From Candidatus Eiseniibacteriota bacterium (GTDB taxonomy: Bacteria > Eisenbacteria > RBG-16-71-46 > CAIMUX01): a stretch of DNA of 64,000 bases. Below are positions 42,016 through 51,838 of the stretch, in pieces; positions within the stretch are counted from its first letter, which is position 1, and each line of letters opens with the position of its first letter. The notes beneath the pieces are model-generated. The model saw only the letters and a program-made list of their open reading frames with translations. It was not told where the DNA came from and searched no databases. The DNA is taken from positions 868,001-932,000 of the forward strand of contig JADJQY010000002.1 of NCBI GenBank assembly GCA_016712505.1, in the 5' to 3' direction. Made by a program: the position numbers and the translations under genes.

Positions 42016-44096
42016 CAGGGGGACTCGGCGGCGGCCGGTAGCGACGCGCTGGAATCGGGCGCAACCGGCTGGTTCTCCGTTTCGAGCGCGCGAATCGCCC
42101 CTTCGACCATGGTCCGTCTGGGAGTGTCGGGATCGAGGCTCAGAAAGCGGCGCAGCGCATCCTGGGCCAGCTTTCGTCTCCCCTGCGCCTCGAACGCGCG
42201 CGCGATCTCGTAGTGCAGCGGCGCGAGGTCCGGCTTGAACGCGAGGGCCAGGCGAAGCGTACGCTCGGCCCGTGCCGGCGAGCCGAGTTCGATGTAGGTG
42301 CGCCCGGCGTTGTAGAGCAGTTCCACCGATCGCGGCTCCCGTTTGAGTCCCTCGTCGAATGCGGCGCCTGCCGCCCGAAAGTCCCGGTCGGCAAGATAGA
42401 CCAGACCGAGGTTGTTCCATAGTCCCGCGCGCTCCGGGTCGAACCGCAGTCCGGCCCGCAACAAGGTCGCCCCCTCCTGCCGCTTTCCCGCAGCAATGTA
42501 CCGCGTGGCCAGTTCGTTCATGAAGGCGAGCAGATCGGGATTCGCGCGCAACGAATCGAGCTCGCTCTCGCGCAGTGATCGCGCCCAGGAACCACGGGCA
42601 GGCATACGGTACAGGCGATACCCTTCCGACCCCTGACCCCACTGGCGAAGCAGGGTCCCCTCCGCCTCGACCCGACGGTAGAGGTGACGTGGAACTGCGG
42701 CCTCCGGCCGTTCGAGGTTCTGTTTCACCTGGGCGCCGGAAAGCAGCACGAAGCGAAATCCGGAGTACCACCGGTCCCACCAGGCGAAATCGAACCGCTC
42801 AGGCCGTCGACTATCGCGGGGCGGGATCCAGGCCTGACCGGGGGCGGGCTCCCCTCCGGGCAGCTCACGTTCGGCGAGCCAGAGCGAGTCGGGACCGATC
42901 ATCCGGGCGAGTTCGGCCGCGATCGAATCGGGCCGAGGACGCGTACCGCCGCGCTCCAGGGAGACAAGCGGCAGGGCACCGAGCAGAGCCAGGACCGGAA
43001 TGAGGGCGCGCCTGGACGGCAGGCCCAGGCGCTCCGCCCAACGGCTCACGGTGAGCACCGCGCCGAGCAGGACGAACGGCGCGGCAGAAGCCTGGGCGGC
43101 GCCGCTGGTCGTGACCCCGCTGGCCACCGGAAGCAGCACCAGTCCGCCGAGTAGGGCGAGCGCAGCCCGGGTCGTGTCGCGCACTCCCCCGGCCGTCCGG
43201 AAGCGGATCGCGCCCAGGAGCAGCAGACCGATCCAGACCGGCGCCGCGAGCCCCAGCGTGTCGCGCAGAAGGAGGAGCATGGGGTTCCTGAAGGGTCGGG
43301 CGGAAAGCGCAAATCCTCCTTCACGCATCCAGTCGGCACTCCAGGTGGCCGGGAGGGCGCCGAGCGCCACGAGGTGTCGCGGCTCGAGGGCGAGGGCGAG
43401 GCCGAGGGTCACCGCCCCGGCGAGCAACATCCCGCGTCGCGCGGAGCGGTCGCGCATCGCGAACAGGAAGAGGATCACCGCGCCGGGCCAGGCGAACGGG
43501 GTCCAGGCCAAGAGTGCCCCGCTCCAGCCGGCCACGCGTGCTCCGCTCCAGCGGAACGAGCGCGGATGGTCGCTCTCGGCCACTCCTTCACGCAGGAGCA
43601 GGAGCAGGAGAGGGATCGCGATCAGCGAAGGTGAAAGGCCGCGCACCCCGGCGGAGAAGACCGGGGCGGCGCCGATCGCCACTGCGAGGGCGCTCCAGAG
43701 GTTCGCCCGCGTGCCGCGCAGCCTGGCGTAGAGATCGAGGAGGAGCCAGGCGGAGAGACCGGCCAGTCCGGCGAAGAGCAGTCGAAGCGTGAAGACCCAG
43801 CGCGGCCGCGTGGTTTCGAGATACACCCCGCGCGCACCAAGCGAACCCCGGGCCTGCCAGAATCCGATCGTCTGGATCGGAGCGATCAGCGCCGAGACCG
43901 GCGCGGTCCAGGCGGGGTAGCGCGATTCCTCCAGGCCGACCGGCAGAGCATGCTGCGCCGCCGCGGCTCGGGACAGGTAGACGCGCGCCGCGCGGTCGCT
44001 CTCGCCGCCGGCGAGGAGGAGGAAGCCGGCGGCGAAGAGCAGGATCAGGAGCGCCGCGGTGAGGCGACGGCTCGATCGAGGCAGTGCTTCCGGCAT
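42015..44096 (-). CDS. Membrane glycosyltransferase-like protein with C-terminal TPR domain
   Basis: 693 residues. About ten hydrophobic helices occupy residues 12-365, in an arrangement like GT-C-type mannosyl- or arabinosyltransferases, with a long first periplasmic loop. A periplasmic stretch (about 370-510) follows, then four TPR units (DPERAGLWNNLGLVYLADRD, EPRSVELLYNAGRTYIELGS, KPDLAPLHYEIARAFEAQGR). The first loop lacks a clear DD or DE acid pair, so catalysis is not certain. It precedes the heptosyltransferase fusion with a one-base overlap, which favours a role in the same cell-surface glycan pathway. Exact function not assigned. Confidence 0.65.
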   Translation of the reverse strand: MPEALPRSSRRLTAALLILLFAAGFLLLAGGESDRAARVYLSRAAAAQHALPVGLEESRYPAWTAPVSALIAPIQTIGFWQARGSLGARGVYLETTRPRWVFTLRLLFAGLAGLSAWLLLDLYARLRGTRANLWSALAVAIGAAPVFSAGVRGLSPSLIAIPLLLLLLREGVAESDHPRSFRWSGARVAGWSGALLAWTPFAWPGAVILFLFAMRDRSARRGMLLAGAVTLGLALALEPRHLVALGALPATWSADWMREGGFALSARPFRNPMLLLLRDTLGLAAPVWIGLLLLGAIRFRTAGGVRDTTRAALALLGGLVLLPVASGVTTSGAAQASAAPFVLLGAVLTVSRWAERLGLPSRRALIPVLALLGALPLVSLERGGTRPRPDSIAAELARMIGPDSLWLAERELPGGEPAPGQAWIPPRDSRRPERFDFAWWDRWYSGFRFVLLSGAQVKQNLERPEAAVPRHLYRRVEAEGTLLRQWGQGSEGYRLYRMPARGSWARSLRESELDSLRANPDLLAFMNELATRYIAAGKRQEGATLLRAGLRFDPERAGLWNNLGLVYLADRDFRAAGAAFDEGLKREPRSVELLYNAGRTYIELGSPARAERTLRLALAFKPDLAPLHYEIARAFEAQGRRKLAQDALRRFLSLDPDTPRRTMVEGAIRALETENQPVAPDSSASLPAAAESP

Positions 44097-44115
44097 CCCT
44101 TCCCTGGTTACCCGC

Positions 44116-47100
44116 CTAGTAGTCGAGGCCGAAGGAGAGGAATCCTCTCGGCGGCCCCAGCGTGCGCGCGAGGTCGGTGCGCCAGGAGAGATCCCACTTC
44201 AGCACGGTGAAGCCGAGACTCATGCTGGCGCTCAGCCCGTACGATCCGCGCAGGTCGTCGAACGCCAGACTGCCCCCGTCGTTGGTGAACGGATGGAAGG
44301 TCTCGTCCTCATCGAGCGCCGTACCGACGTCGAAGAAGATGGCGCCGCGCACTCCCGCCAGCGCCAGGGGCAGCGGCCATCCGAGCTGCAATTGTTCGAT
44401 CAACGGGAAGCGGAACTCCAGGTTCTGCATCAAAAGGCGCGAACCGCGGAACTCGCCGAACTCGTATCCTCGGAGGGTATATGGCCCACCGATCTGGAAT
44501 CGCTGGGGATCACGCCCGGTCGATATCGCCCCGACCGCCCGGTAGGCGATCGCGTACTGATGGCGGAAGTTGACGTAGCGGCGCACGTCGGCCAGATAGG
44601 TCTGGAACGAGAGGTCGCCGACTCCGGCCTCGATCGAGAGGCGGCGGCGCCCGCCCGATATCGGGCCGGTGTAGCCGTACAGCGTGTTGTCCTGCACCAG
44701 GGCAAACCCGGGTTCGAGATAGTAGTACGTGCTGGTATCGCCGAAGGGGTAGTAGTAGCCGCTGCCCTCCCCGTCTTCCCGCAGCACCTCCTCGGTGACC
44801 GCTTGCGCGTCGAGCGACGCCTCCAGCCGGCTGAACCGATTCCAGGGTCGCTGCACGGTGAAGTTGACCCCGCGGTAGATCCGACTGAGGAACTCCTCGT
44901 CGGTGTCGGTGGTGAAGATGTAGAAGTCGTTGCGGAACTGGAAGGCACTCACCCCCCAGGTCGTGCGCCGCTTGAGATTCACGTACTCCAGGAGCAGGTT
45001 CGAGTCCTTGAGGCTGCCGTACACATCAGCCCCGACCAGTATCACCTGATTGCCGAGGATGTCGGAGAAGCGCAGCACGCTCTGTGCGGCGAGGCCGAGG
45101 TTGCTGGCGAAGAACCCGTTGGCCGCGACGTAGTCGGCGCTGAAGCGCGACCGGTACGGCTCGATCGCGATCGCGCCGGTGTCGGGCAGGGCGCGCCGCT
45201 CGCGGAAGACACGGGCGGCGAACATCTGCTCCGGCTCGACCGGGGCGTCTCCCGCGGCGCGTTCCGCCGCGCTGAGCGTGTCCCTCCCCACGCGATCCAT
45301 CGTCTCGATGTTCGCCCACAGACTGTCGAGGCGGGCGAACTCGTCCCCGCCGCCGAAAGCGGGAGATGGTGTGCCGGGGGCCGCAGCGGGGAGCGGAATG
45401 ACGACCGGAAGCGGCCCGGACCGGAGTGAATCCACGTCCGCCGCCGGTTGCGCTTCCTGGTCCGGTCCGGTCGAACGGTCCAGGCTGTCCGGGTCCCCTT
45501 GGACGAGGGCTTCCGCGCCGCCCTGATCGTCGGCCGGCCCGCCCTCCGCGGGCGCGATCTCCTCGACCGCGGCGGAGGCGTGGGTCGAATCAGCAATCTG
45601 AGCGGAATCGAGTTCAGTGGCCGGAGGAGGGGTCCAGGGAGTTCCCTTGGCCCAGAGCTGCAGCGGATCCTTGATCGAGTAGAGATCCCAGGTACCGGCG
45701 CTGAAGGCGGAGAAGACCAGACGCCGTCCACTGCGCGAGAGGGAGACGCTGGTCCCGGTCGGGATGATGCCCGAGACGCCGGTGAGAACATCGGTGATCT
45801 GACGGTCCTCTCCGCTCTCGAGGTCGCGGATCCAGAGGTTGGCGATCCCGCTGCGGTCGGAAACGAACAGGAGGTGACGCCCGTCGGGAAAGTAGTGCGG
45901 GTCGACGCAACGCCCGGCCAGCCCCTCGACCTGGCGCACCTGCCGCGACTCGAGTTCGAAAATGACGAACTGCGGCAGATCGAAGAGCAGGTTCGCGGAA
46001 TCGGTCGCCGGCCCTTGGTCGCTGACGAACACGATCGAGCGCCCATCTGGAGCGTACCGCGGAGAGGAGACCATGAAACGCCCCTCGGTCAGGCGTTCGA
46101 GATCGGCGCCGTCGGACCGCACCCGGAAGAGCTGCGATCGTCCCCCTTCCAGGCCGGCGAAGGCGATCCACTCTCCGTCCGGCGACCAGCTGGGCGCGAG
46201 GATGCCGTCGAGCGGCGGACGGATCCGCTTCAGGATCTTGCCGTCCCGGACCCGCTGGATGTAGAGCGCATCGCGACCCCGATCGAGTGCGGCGAAGCAG
46301 ATCTTTTCTCCATCGGGGGACCAGTCGATCGAGCTGGTGTAGTAGCGGAGCGACTCGAACTCGGCCTGCCGCTCCCCTTTCACCAGCCGCTTCTCCACCT
46401 GGCCGTCGACCGCCGAGGCGAGGTAGATGTCGTTGTACATCGACGGGTTCGAGAAGTAGACCATCCGATCCCCTTCCGGCGACAGGGCCGGACCGAGGTT
46501 GACGGTCGAAAGCTCGCGGTCGGCGTGGGTCAGCCGGTAAGCGAAGTCGCCCGGCTGGCGATGGTCGCGGATGGTCGGAAGGTACTCGCGGCGAACATGG
46601 TCGACCCAGTTCTCGCTGAACTTCTCCAGCGTAACCCCGATCGTCTCCTCGAAAGCGCGGGCCAGGTTTCGGGTGTGCGCGGTCTTCTTCAAGATGTCAC
46701 CCAGCGCCTGATCGCCGAAGGTCGCACCGAGGTAGGCCATGACCGATTGACCATAGCGATAGACCCGGATGTCCCCCACCTGGGAGAGGATCGGCAGCGG
46801 CGTGAGGTACCCCTCGAGCGCCCCGTCCCGCAGCCACATCGCGGTCAGCGGGTCGATCTCGACCAGCGAGAGGTACTCCGCCATCCCCTCCATGAACCAG
46901 AGGGGAGGAGCGGACTGGAAGGGGTTTCCCACCCCCTTCTTCCCGCCGAAGAGAATATCGACCTGGAAGGCGTGAACCAACTCGTGGGTGAGCACGTGGT
47001 CGAGGTCGCGATATGAGCCGGTGAGCGGCAGGGCCACCCGTCCCTTGAGAAACTCGGTGAATCCGCCGGTCCCCTCGCCGATCAGCCCGTCGCTGACATT

Positions 47101-47413
47101 GGTCTGCTGGAATTCGGCCTGCGAGGCATAGAGGATGAGCGGCACCGGCTCGGCAATCTCGTGTTTCAAGATGGTGCTCAATCGACCGTAGGCGCGCTCC
47201 GCCATGCGGCAGACGTCCATCGCGGTTTCCCGCTCCCCCCTCGTGAAAGTGGACGCGGAAGTGCTTCGTCTCCGCGACCGACCAGTCGCGTGACTCGTAC
47301 TGCACCTTGTTCTGGCCAAAGTACTGTGCAGAAACGGTTGAAGCTGAAAGCAGAGAGAAGAGAGAGAGCAGGCAGAACAGGAACACCGACCACGGGCGTA
47401 CCCGGACGATCAT
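44116..47413 (-). CDS. Peptidase MA-like / TolB propeller / Bam-type barrel fusion, frameshifted
   Basis: About 1098 residues once repaired. A signal peptide (FLFCLLSLFSLLSASTVSA) and the first 60 residues are in one frame; after the G6 run at 47235-47240 the rest is in another. Adding two bases or removing one joins them. A metallopeptidase domain has HVLTHELVHAF (HExxH) and the third ligand in WFMEGMAEYL. A TolB-type beta-propeller follows (ALSPEGDRMVYFSN, SWSPDGEWIAFAG, RYAPDGRSIVFVS, YFPDGRHLLFVS). The last 400 residues are a BamA/TamA-type outer-membrane barrel ending LSFGLDY with a terminal aromatic. The protein should sit in the outer membrane with a periplasmic protease-propeller, perhaps handling or secreting proteins. 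Confidence 0.85.
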
Positions 47414-47487
47414 TCAGTCATCTCCTCGCTTCGCTGGGACCCGGCCTGGGCAGTGGCGCGGTCCGCGATGTCTATCCCCCTGCCTAG

Positions 47488-47516
47488 ATGATAGCTCAGG
47501 CGAAGCGGGTCCCCAA
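47488..47516 (-). promoter_or_regulatory. Possible promoter of the peptidase/propeller/barrel gene
   Basis: Minus strand TTGGGG (47511-47516), 17-bp spacer, TATCAT (47488-47493; five of six consensus bases). The -35 lies inside the end of the upstream gene. Predicted leader about 65 nt. Confidence 0.45.
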
Positions 47517-48164
47517 CGCAAAGAGAGTGAGAGCGGTGCCGACCGGCACCCAGAGGTTGTCGAAACCGCGCCGGCCCACCGCTTCGAGCAGGGTCGAGGC
47601 GAGGGCGCCAAGGAGAACGGTCGGCCAGGGATAGATGCGATTGCCGGTTGCGACGCAGGCGAGGCAAATCGCCACCAGCGAGACGAGGAACATGGCGGTC
47701 GATCCCTCGTAGCTGCGCCAGCCGGTCCCCACCGCGTAGCGATGTCGCCCAAAACGGCGGCCGATCAACGCGGCGGCCGCGTCCCCCCAGGCCAAACAGA
47801 GGATTCCCGCCGCGGCGGCACAACGCCCGCCCTCCCGCGGCCAGAGGCCGAGGATGAGCAGCGCGAAGGAGAGCGGAAAGAGCACGGCTCCCACGTTCTC
47901 TCCGGCTTCCTCCTCCATCGAGCGAATCAGCCGCCGCTTCCGGCTGAGCAGGTTCAGCCCGATGAAGGCGAGCGGCCCGAGCACCGCCCACCACGGGGAG
48001 CGAAAGAGCAGCGTGGTCGGGATGATCCAGGTGCCGACCCCGATGTGGATCCACTTGCGCGACACCGCGAAGGAGATCCGATTCGTCTTCCGCAGCCCCT
48101 CGGCGGTGGCGACGATCAGGATCACCCAGAGTCCACTCAGGGCCAGGGCGAGGAGATCGGTCAC
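47496..48164 (-). CDS. Dolichol/phytol kinase or phosphatidate cytidylyltransferase-like membrane protein
   Basis: 222 residues from GTG 48164 (GAGG seven bases upstream). Six or so hydrophobic helices are visible. The motif LAWGDAAAALIGRRFGRHRY with RSYEGSTAMF matches the CTP-binding signature of the dolichol kinase/phytol kinase/CdsA-like superfamily. SRKWIHIGVGTWIIPTTLLF near the start is the histidine-containing helix typical of the polyprenol kinase branch. It probably phosphorylates a lipid alcohol in the inner membrane. The frame continues upstream without conserved sequence. It is preceded by the diguanylate cyclase by 122 bp. Confidence 0.75.
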   Translation of the reverse strand: MTDLLALALSGLWVILIVATAEGLRKTNRISFAVSRKWIHIGVGTWIIPTTLLFRSPWWAVLGPLAFIGLNLLSRKRRLIRSMEEEAGENVGAVLFPLSFALLILGLWPREGGRCAAAAGILCLAWGDAAAALIGRRFGRHRYAVGTGWRSYEGSTAMFLVSLVAICLACVATGNRIYPWPTVLLGALASTLLEAVGRRGFDNLWVPVGTALTLFALGTRFA

Positions 48165-48286
48165 TGCGTCGCCTCGGGGCGCCTGGGGGCGTCGCTCGAA
48201 AATGACGAACCGCCCTTGCGGGCGGCTCGCCTGACCTGCACCGACTCGATCACCACGGACCTCCCGGCGGGCCCGCGGCGCGCAGT

Positions 48287-49285
48287 CTACGCACCGAGGC
48301 AAACCACCTGATTGCGTCCATCTCCCTTCGCCTGGCGCAGCGCCTGGTCCGCGGCCGACACCAGCGATTCGAACGTCCGGCCGTCGGCCGGGAAGCCGGC
48401 CACGCCGAAGCTTGCCGTGACCGCCTCGCCCCCGCGCCCGCGAAGCCCATCGCACACCTTCTGGCGCAGTCGCTCACAGAGCGTCATCGCTCCGGCCAGA
48501 TCGGTCTTGGGCAGGAGCAACACGAACTCGTCTCCACCGTACCGGGTGACGATGTCGCTCCCGCGCGTTTCGCGCTTCAGGACCTGGGCCAGGTTTCGCA
48601 GCAGCTCGCTCCCGACCAGGTGACCATGGGCGTGATTGTATTGTTTGAGATTGTCGACATCCACCATGACGACCGAGAAGAGCTGCTCGTGCCTCGCGGC
48701 GCGCGCCACCTCCTGGTCGAGGGCGATACGCAGGAACCGGTAGTTGGGGATCTGGGTCAGTCCATCGGTCATGGCCAGATCGTCGAGTTCGCGGCAGCGG
48801 GCCTCGAGGGTCAGCGCGGTGGCCGTCGCGGTCGCGACCAGCTCGAGCCGCGCCAACGTGCCGGGGTCGAACCCCGGGGCCGATTTGTCCCGCACCGCAC
48901 CGAGCCAGGCACGGCCCGGAGCCGGCACCGGAACCGGCACAGCGGCGTACCCCGCCGCTTCCATTCCGTCCCACCCGTCGGCCGCAGCCCGGAACGAGCC
49001 GCTGCGCGACAGTTCCGGCTCGAGCACGGCCGCCCCGCGTGAGACCACGACCCGAGCCAGCCCGAGAAGCTTGTCCTCCTCGCGCCGCACCAGCCGATCG
49101 CGGATCAGCCCGTGACGGATGACCCCCTCGCGGCCGGTCTCGCCCAGGTAGACGAACGAGGCACCCGTCGCCTCGCGCGCCAGCCGCAGTAGCCGGATCA
49201 GCCATTCGCTCCGTTCATGCGGCCCAATCCCGCTCAGCAGTTCGAGCAGCTCCCGGCCGAGCCCGGTGTAGTTGTTCACGTCCAT
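48287..49285 (-). CDS. Diguanylate cyclase with N-terminal GAF-like domain
   Basis: 332 residues from ATG 49285. A GAF-like sensor spans about residues 20-160, followed by a GGDEF domain. The active-site loop YGGDEFVLL is intact and the inhibitory I-site RxxD is present as RGSD, five residues before it, so the enzyme should make cyclic-di-GMP and be product-inhibited. No membrane helix is present. The ribosome site before ATG 49285 is weak. Other cyclic-di-GMP elements (PilZ, PgaD-like) are at the far left of the window. Confidence 0.93.
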   Translation of the reverse strand: MDVNNYTGLGRELLELLSGIGPHERSEWLIRLLRLAREATGASFVYLGETGREGVIRHGLIRDRLVRREEDKLLGLARVVVSRGAAVLEPELSRSGSFRAAADGWDGMEAAGYAAVPVPVPAPGRAWLGAVRDKSAPGFDPGTLARLELVATATATALTLEARCRELDDLAMTDGLTQIPNYRFLRIALDQEVARAARHEQLFSVVMVDVDNLKQYNHAHGHLVGSELLRNLAQVLKRETRGSDIVTRYGGDEFVLLLPKTDLAGAMTLCERLRQKVCDGLRGRGGEAVTASFGVAGFPADGRTFESLVSAADQALRQAKGDGRNQVVCLGA

Positions 49286-49821
49286 CACCTGCGGTTCACC
49301 CCCGTCTAGTCGCCTCGCGTCGTTCGCAGGTGGAAGAATGGCCCGGTCCCGCCCCGCGCGGAATCCTCGAACCTGGGTCCAGTCGTCCCCACCGCACTTC
49401 TTGCTGAAAGGCCCGTGCCGGATGGGAGAGGTCGAGGTCTCGGCCCGAAACTGGCGTCCCGGATGCCGGCACCGAGGGGTCGGCGTCGGGAGCGCCGACG
49501 AGGCCCCCGGCGTCACCCGTCCCGCCCAGGTGGGAACTGATTGCATTTTCGCCAGCTACAGGCCCCGCCGCAGAACCTGCGTGAAGCGGCCCGGACCCAT
49601 CGATTGCCCGATTTCTTCCGCCATCCCGGCGATTTGAAGGGTGGGCGTCGGGGGATCCGCCCCAGGAGAGGCTCGCGCCCCGGAATTCGCGCGATTCGCG
49701 TCCTCGCGCCTTGCGTTCTGCAGTGCGCGAGGCGGCCGCCCCGCTCTGGAACCGGTCCGGAGTTGGCAGTGCCGAAGGGCGGAACGGCAAGAGGGGGAAA
49801 GGGGAAGGGCAAAAAGGGATG
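49286..49821. other. Intergenic region between the tRNA gene and the diguanylate cyclase
   Basis: About 535 bp with no credible gene; several open frames are low-complexity and unconserved. Just beyond the tRNA 3' end the minus strand is a pyrimidine tract (49785-49820, containing CCCTTTTTGCCC), which may end the tRNA transcript. Confidence 0.45.
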
Positions 49822-49895
49822 TGACCCCGGCAGGATTCGAACCTGCGACCTTCTGCTCCGGAGGCAGACGCTCTATCCAGCTGAGCTACGGGGCC
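49822..49895 (-). tRNA. tRNA-Arg (anticodon CCG)
   Basis: 74-nt cloverleaf: 7-bp acceptor GGCCCCG / CGGGGTC with one G-T pair, D-arm GCTC/GAGC, anticodon stem TCTGC/GCAGA with loop CTCCGGA (anticodon CCG, read at 49859-49861), T-arm GCAGG/CCTGC with TTCGAAT, discriminator A. CCA is not encoded. It lies 32 bp after the trpB stop on the same strand, so it could be made by read-through from the trp operon. Confidence 0.96.
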
Positions 49896-49927
49896 CCATC
49901 GAACACCTGGGGGGCGACGGATGGATG

Positions 49928-51139
49928 TTAGCCCTGCGGTTGGGCCAGCCAGTCGATCACGACCTGGACATCCTTGTCGCCCCGCCCTGAGAGGTTGACC
50001 AGTATCAGATCATCCGCGGAGAGGCAAGCCGCCAGTTTGCGCGCGTGCGCCAGAGCGTGCGAACTCTCGAGCGCAGGGAGGATCCCCTCCGCCGCAGCCA
50101 GTTCCTGGAACGCCGTGATCGCTTCCTGGTCGGTGGCGTAGACGTACTCGACCCGGCCGGAGTCGTGCAGCTGCGCGTGCTCCGGTCCGACCGCGGGATA
50201 GTCGAGTCCGGCCGAGACCGAGTGGGTTTCACGAATCTGGCCATGATCATCCGCCAGCAGATAGGTGCGGGTGCCATGCAGGACTCCGACCCTGGCCTCC
50301 TGGAAACGGGCCGCGTGCCGCCCCGAGGCGATCCCCTCGCCGCCCGCCTCGACCGCGAGCATCCGCACGGAGTCATCCCCCAGGAAGGCGTGAAACAGTC
50401 CGATCGAGTTCGAGCCGCCGCCGACACAGGCCACCAGAGCGGTCGGCAGACGGCCCTCGCGCTCGACGAGCTGCGCGCGCGCCTCCCGACCGATGATCGA
50501 TTGGAAGTCGCGCACCAGTTGCGGAAAGGGGTGGGGCCCGAGCACCGAACCGAGGATGTAGTGGGTCGACTCGACGTTGGTGACCCAATCGCGCATCGCC
50601 TCGTTGATCGCGTCTTTGAGCGTGCGGCTGCCCGATTCGACCGGCACGACCTCGGCCCCGAGCAGGCGCATCCGTTGCACATTCAGGGCCTGCCGCCGAC
50701 AGTCCTCCGATCCCATGTAGATCCGGCACTCCAGACCGAGTAGAGCGCAGGCGGTCGCGGTGGCCACACCGTGCTGCCCGGCGCCGGTCTCGGCGATCAC
50801 CCGCTGCTTCCCCATCCGCCGCGTGAGGAGCGCCTGGCCGAGCGAGTTGTTGATCTTGTGCGCGCCGGTGTGAGCCAGGTCTTCCCGCTTCAAGTAGACC
50901 CGCGGTCCACCCCAGAGCGCCTCCAGGTGGGTGGCGCGGTAGATGGAGGTCGGTCGGCCGACGAAGTCGCGCAGCAGCCCCTCGAACTCGCCCCAGAACG
51001 CCGGATCGGCCTGCGCCGCGCCATACTCGGCCGTCAACTGGTCGAGGGCAGCCGACAGGGTCTCGGGGATGAAGCGTCCGCCGTACGGCCCGAAATGACC
51101 GCTCTGGTCAGGCACGCTCGCACCGGGATTCACAGACAC
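49928..51139 (-). CDS. trpB: Tryptophan synthase beta chain
   Basis: 403 residues. TrpB joins indole and serine in the last step of tryptophan synthesis. The PLP lysine lies in LAHTGAHKINNSLGQALL, the serine-binding pattern is ETGAGQHGVATATAC and the phosphate-binding glycine loop is CVGGGSNSIGLF. YGGRFIPETLSAAL is the canonical start region. It is the last gene of the trp operon; 24 bp separate it from trpF. trpA, its usual partner, is not present in the window. Confidence 0.97.
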   Translation of the reverse strand: MSVNPGASVPDQSGHFGPYGGRFIPETLSAALDQLTAEYGAAQADPAFWGEFEGLLRDFVGRPTSIYRATHLEALWGGPRVYLKREDLAHTGAHKINNSLGQALLTRRMGKQRVIAETGAGQHGVATATACALLGLECRIYMGSEDCRRQALNVQRMRLLGAEVVPVESGSRTLKDAINEAMRDWVTNVESTHYILGSVLGPHPFPQLVRDFQSIIGREARAQLVEREGRLPTALVACVGGGSNSIGLFHAFLGDDSVRMLAVEAGGEGIASGRHAARFQEARVGVLHGTRTYLLADDHGQIRETHSVSAGLDYPAVGPEHAQLHDSGRVEYVYATDQEAITAFQELAAAEGILPALESSHALAHARKLAACLSADDLILVNLSGRGDKDVQVVIDWLAQPQG

Positions 51140-51163
51140 GCTGCCTCCTCTTTCCCCGACGCC

Positions 51164-51838
51164 TCAGGCGCCGAACTGCCCGATGGCGTTGCTATCGGCC
51201 GCACGCACCGCGGCGACGAACGCCTCCATCTTCTCCCGACTTTTCTCCCGCGGTGCCGCCTCCAGTCGCGACGACGCGTCGACCGCGTAGGGATGCACCG
51301 AGGCGATTGCGCGCCCCACGTTGTCCGCCGCCAGCCCGCCGGCCAGGAACAGGTGGTACGCGCGCGGCGGCGGGGGCAGGGCGCTCCAGTCGAACACCAC
51401 GCCAGTGCCGCCCGCCACCTCGGTGCCGCCCGGTCGCGTCGGCGTGTCGGCCAGCCAAGCGTACGGCGCAAGGCGGCTGCTCCCGATCGCCGCGGCGGTC
51501 GTAGCCACCACGGCGCGCACGCCCCGCTCCCGCAAAGCCGCGACCAGTGCGTCGGTCGATACTCCATCGTCGTGCACCTGCACCAGATCGAACGGCAACG
51601 CATCGAGCACCGACTCGACATCCACCCGCGTGGTCCGCGCGAACACCGCCACCAGCCCGACCGACCGACTGGCCCGACGAACCGACGGGAGCCACGACTG
51701 CAGCTCGCTCACCTGAACCTGGCGCGGGCTGGCTGCAAAGACGAAGCCGAGATAGTCGGCCCCGGCATCGATCGCCTGCCGCGCGTCGACGTCGCGGCAC
51801 AGGCCACAGATCTTGATTCGGGTCCGCCGCTCGTTCAT
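51164..51838 (-). CDS. trpF: Phosphoribosylanthranilate isomerase
   Basis: 224 residues forming a TIM barrel. RIKICGLCRDVDARQAIDAG carries the general-base cysteine, and ADYLGFVFAASPRQV and HLFLAGGLAADNVGRAI (phosphate-binding) are conserved. It converts N-(5-phosphoribosyl)anthranilate to CdRP. ATG 51838 overlaps trpC by 4 bp. Confidence 0.95.
   Translation of the reverse strand: MNERRTRIKICGLCRDVDARQAIDAGADYLGFVFAASPRQVQVSELQSWLPSVRRASRSVGLVAVFARTTRVDVESVLDALPFDLVQVHDDGVSTDALVAALRERGVRAVVATTAAAIGSSRLAPYAWLADTPTRPGGTEVAGGTGVVFDWSALPPPPRAYHLFLAGGLAADNVGRAIASVHPYAVDASSRLEAAPREKSREKMEAFVAAVRAADSNAIGQFGA

Noticed and set aside
49296..49812. Open frames between the tRNA and the diguanylate cyclase
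   Set aside because: Low-complexity, Arg/Gly/Ser-rich, without ribosome sites or recognisable motifs.
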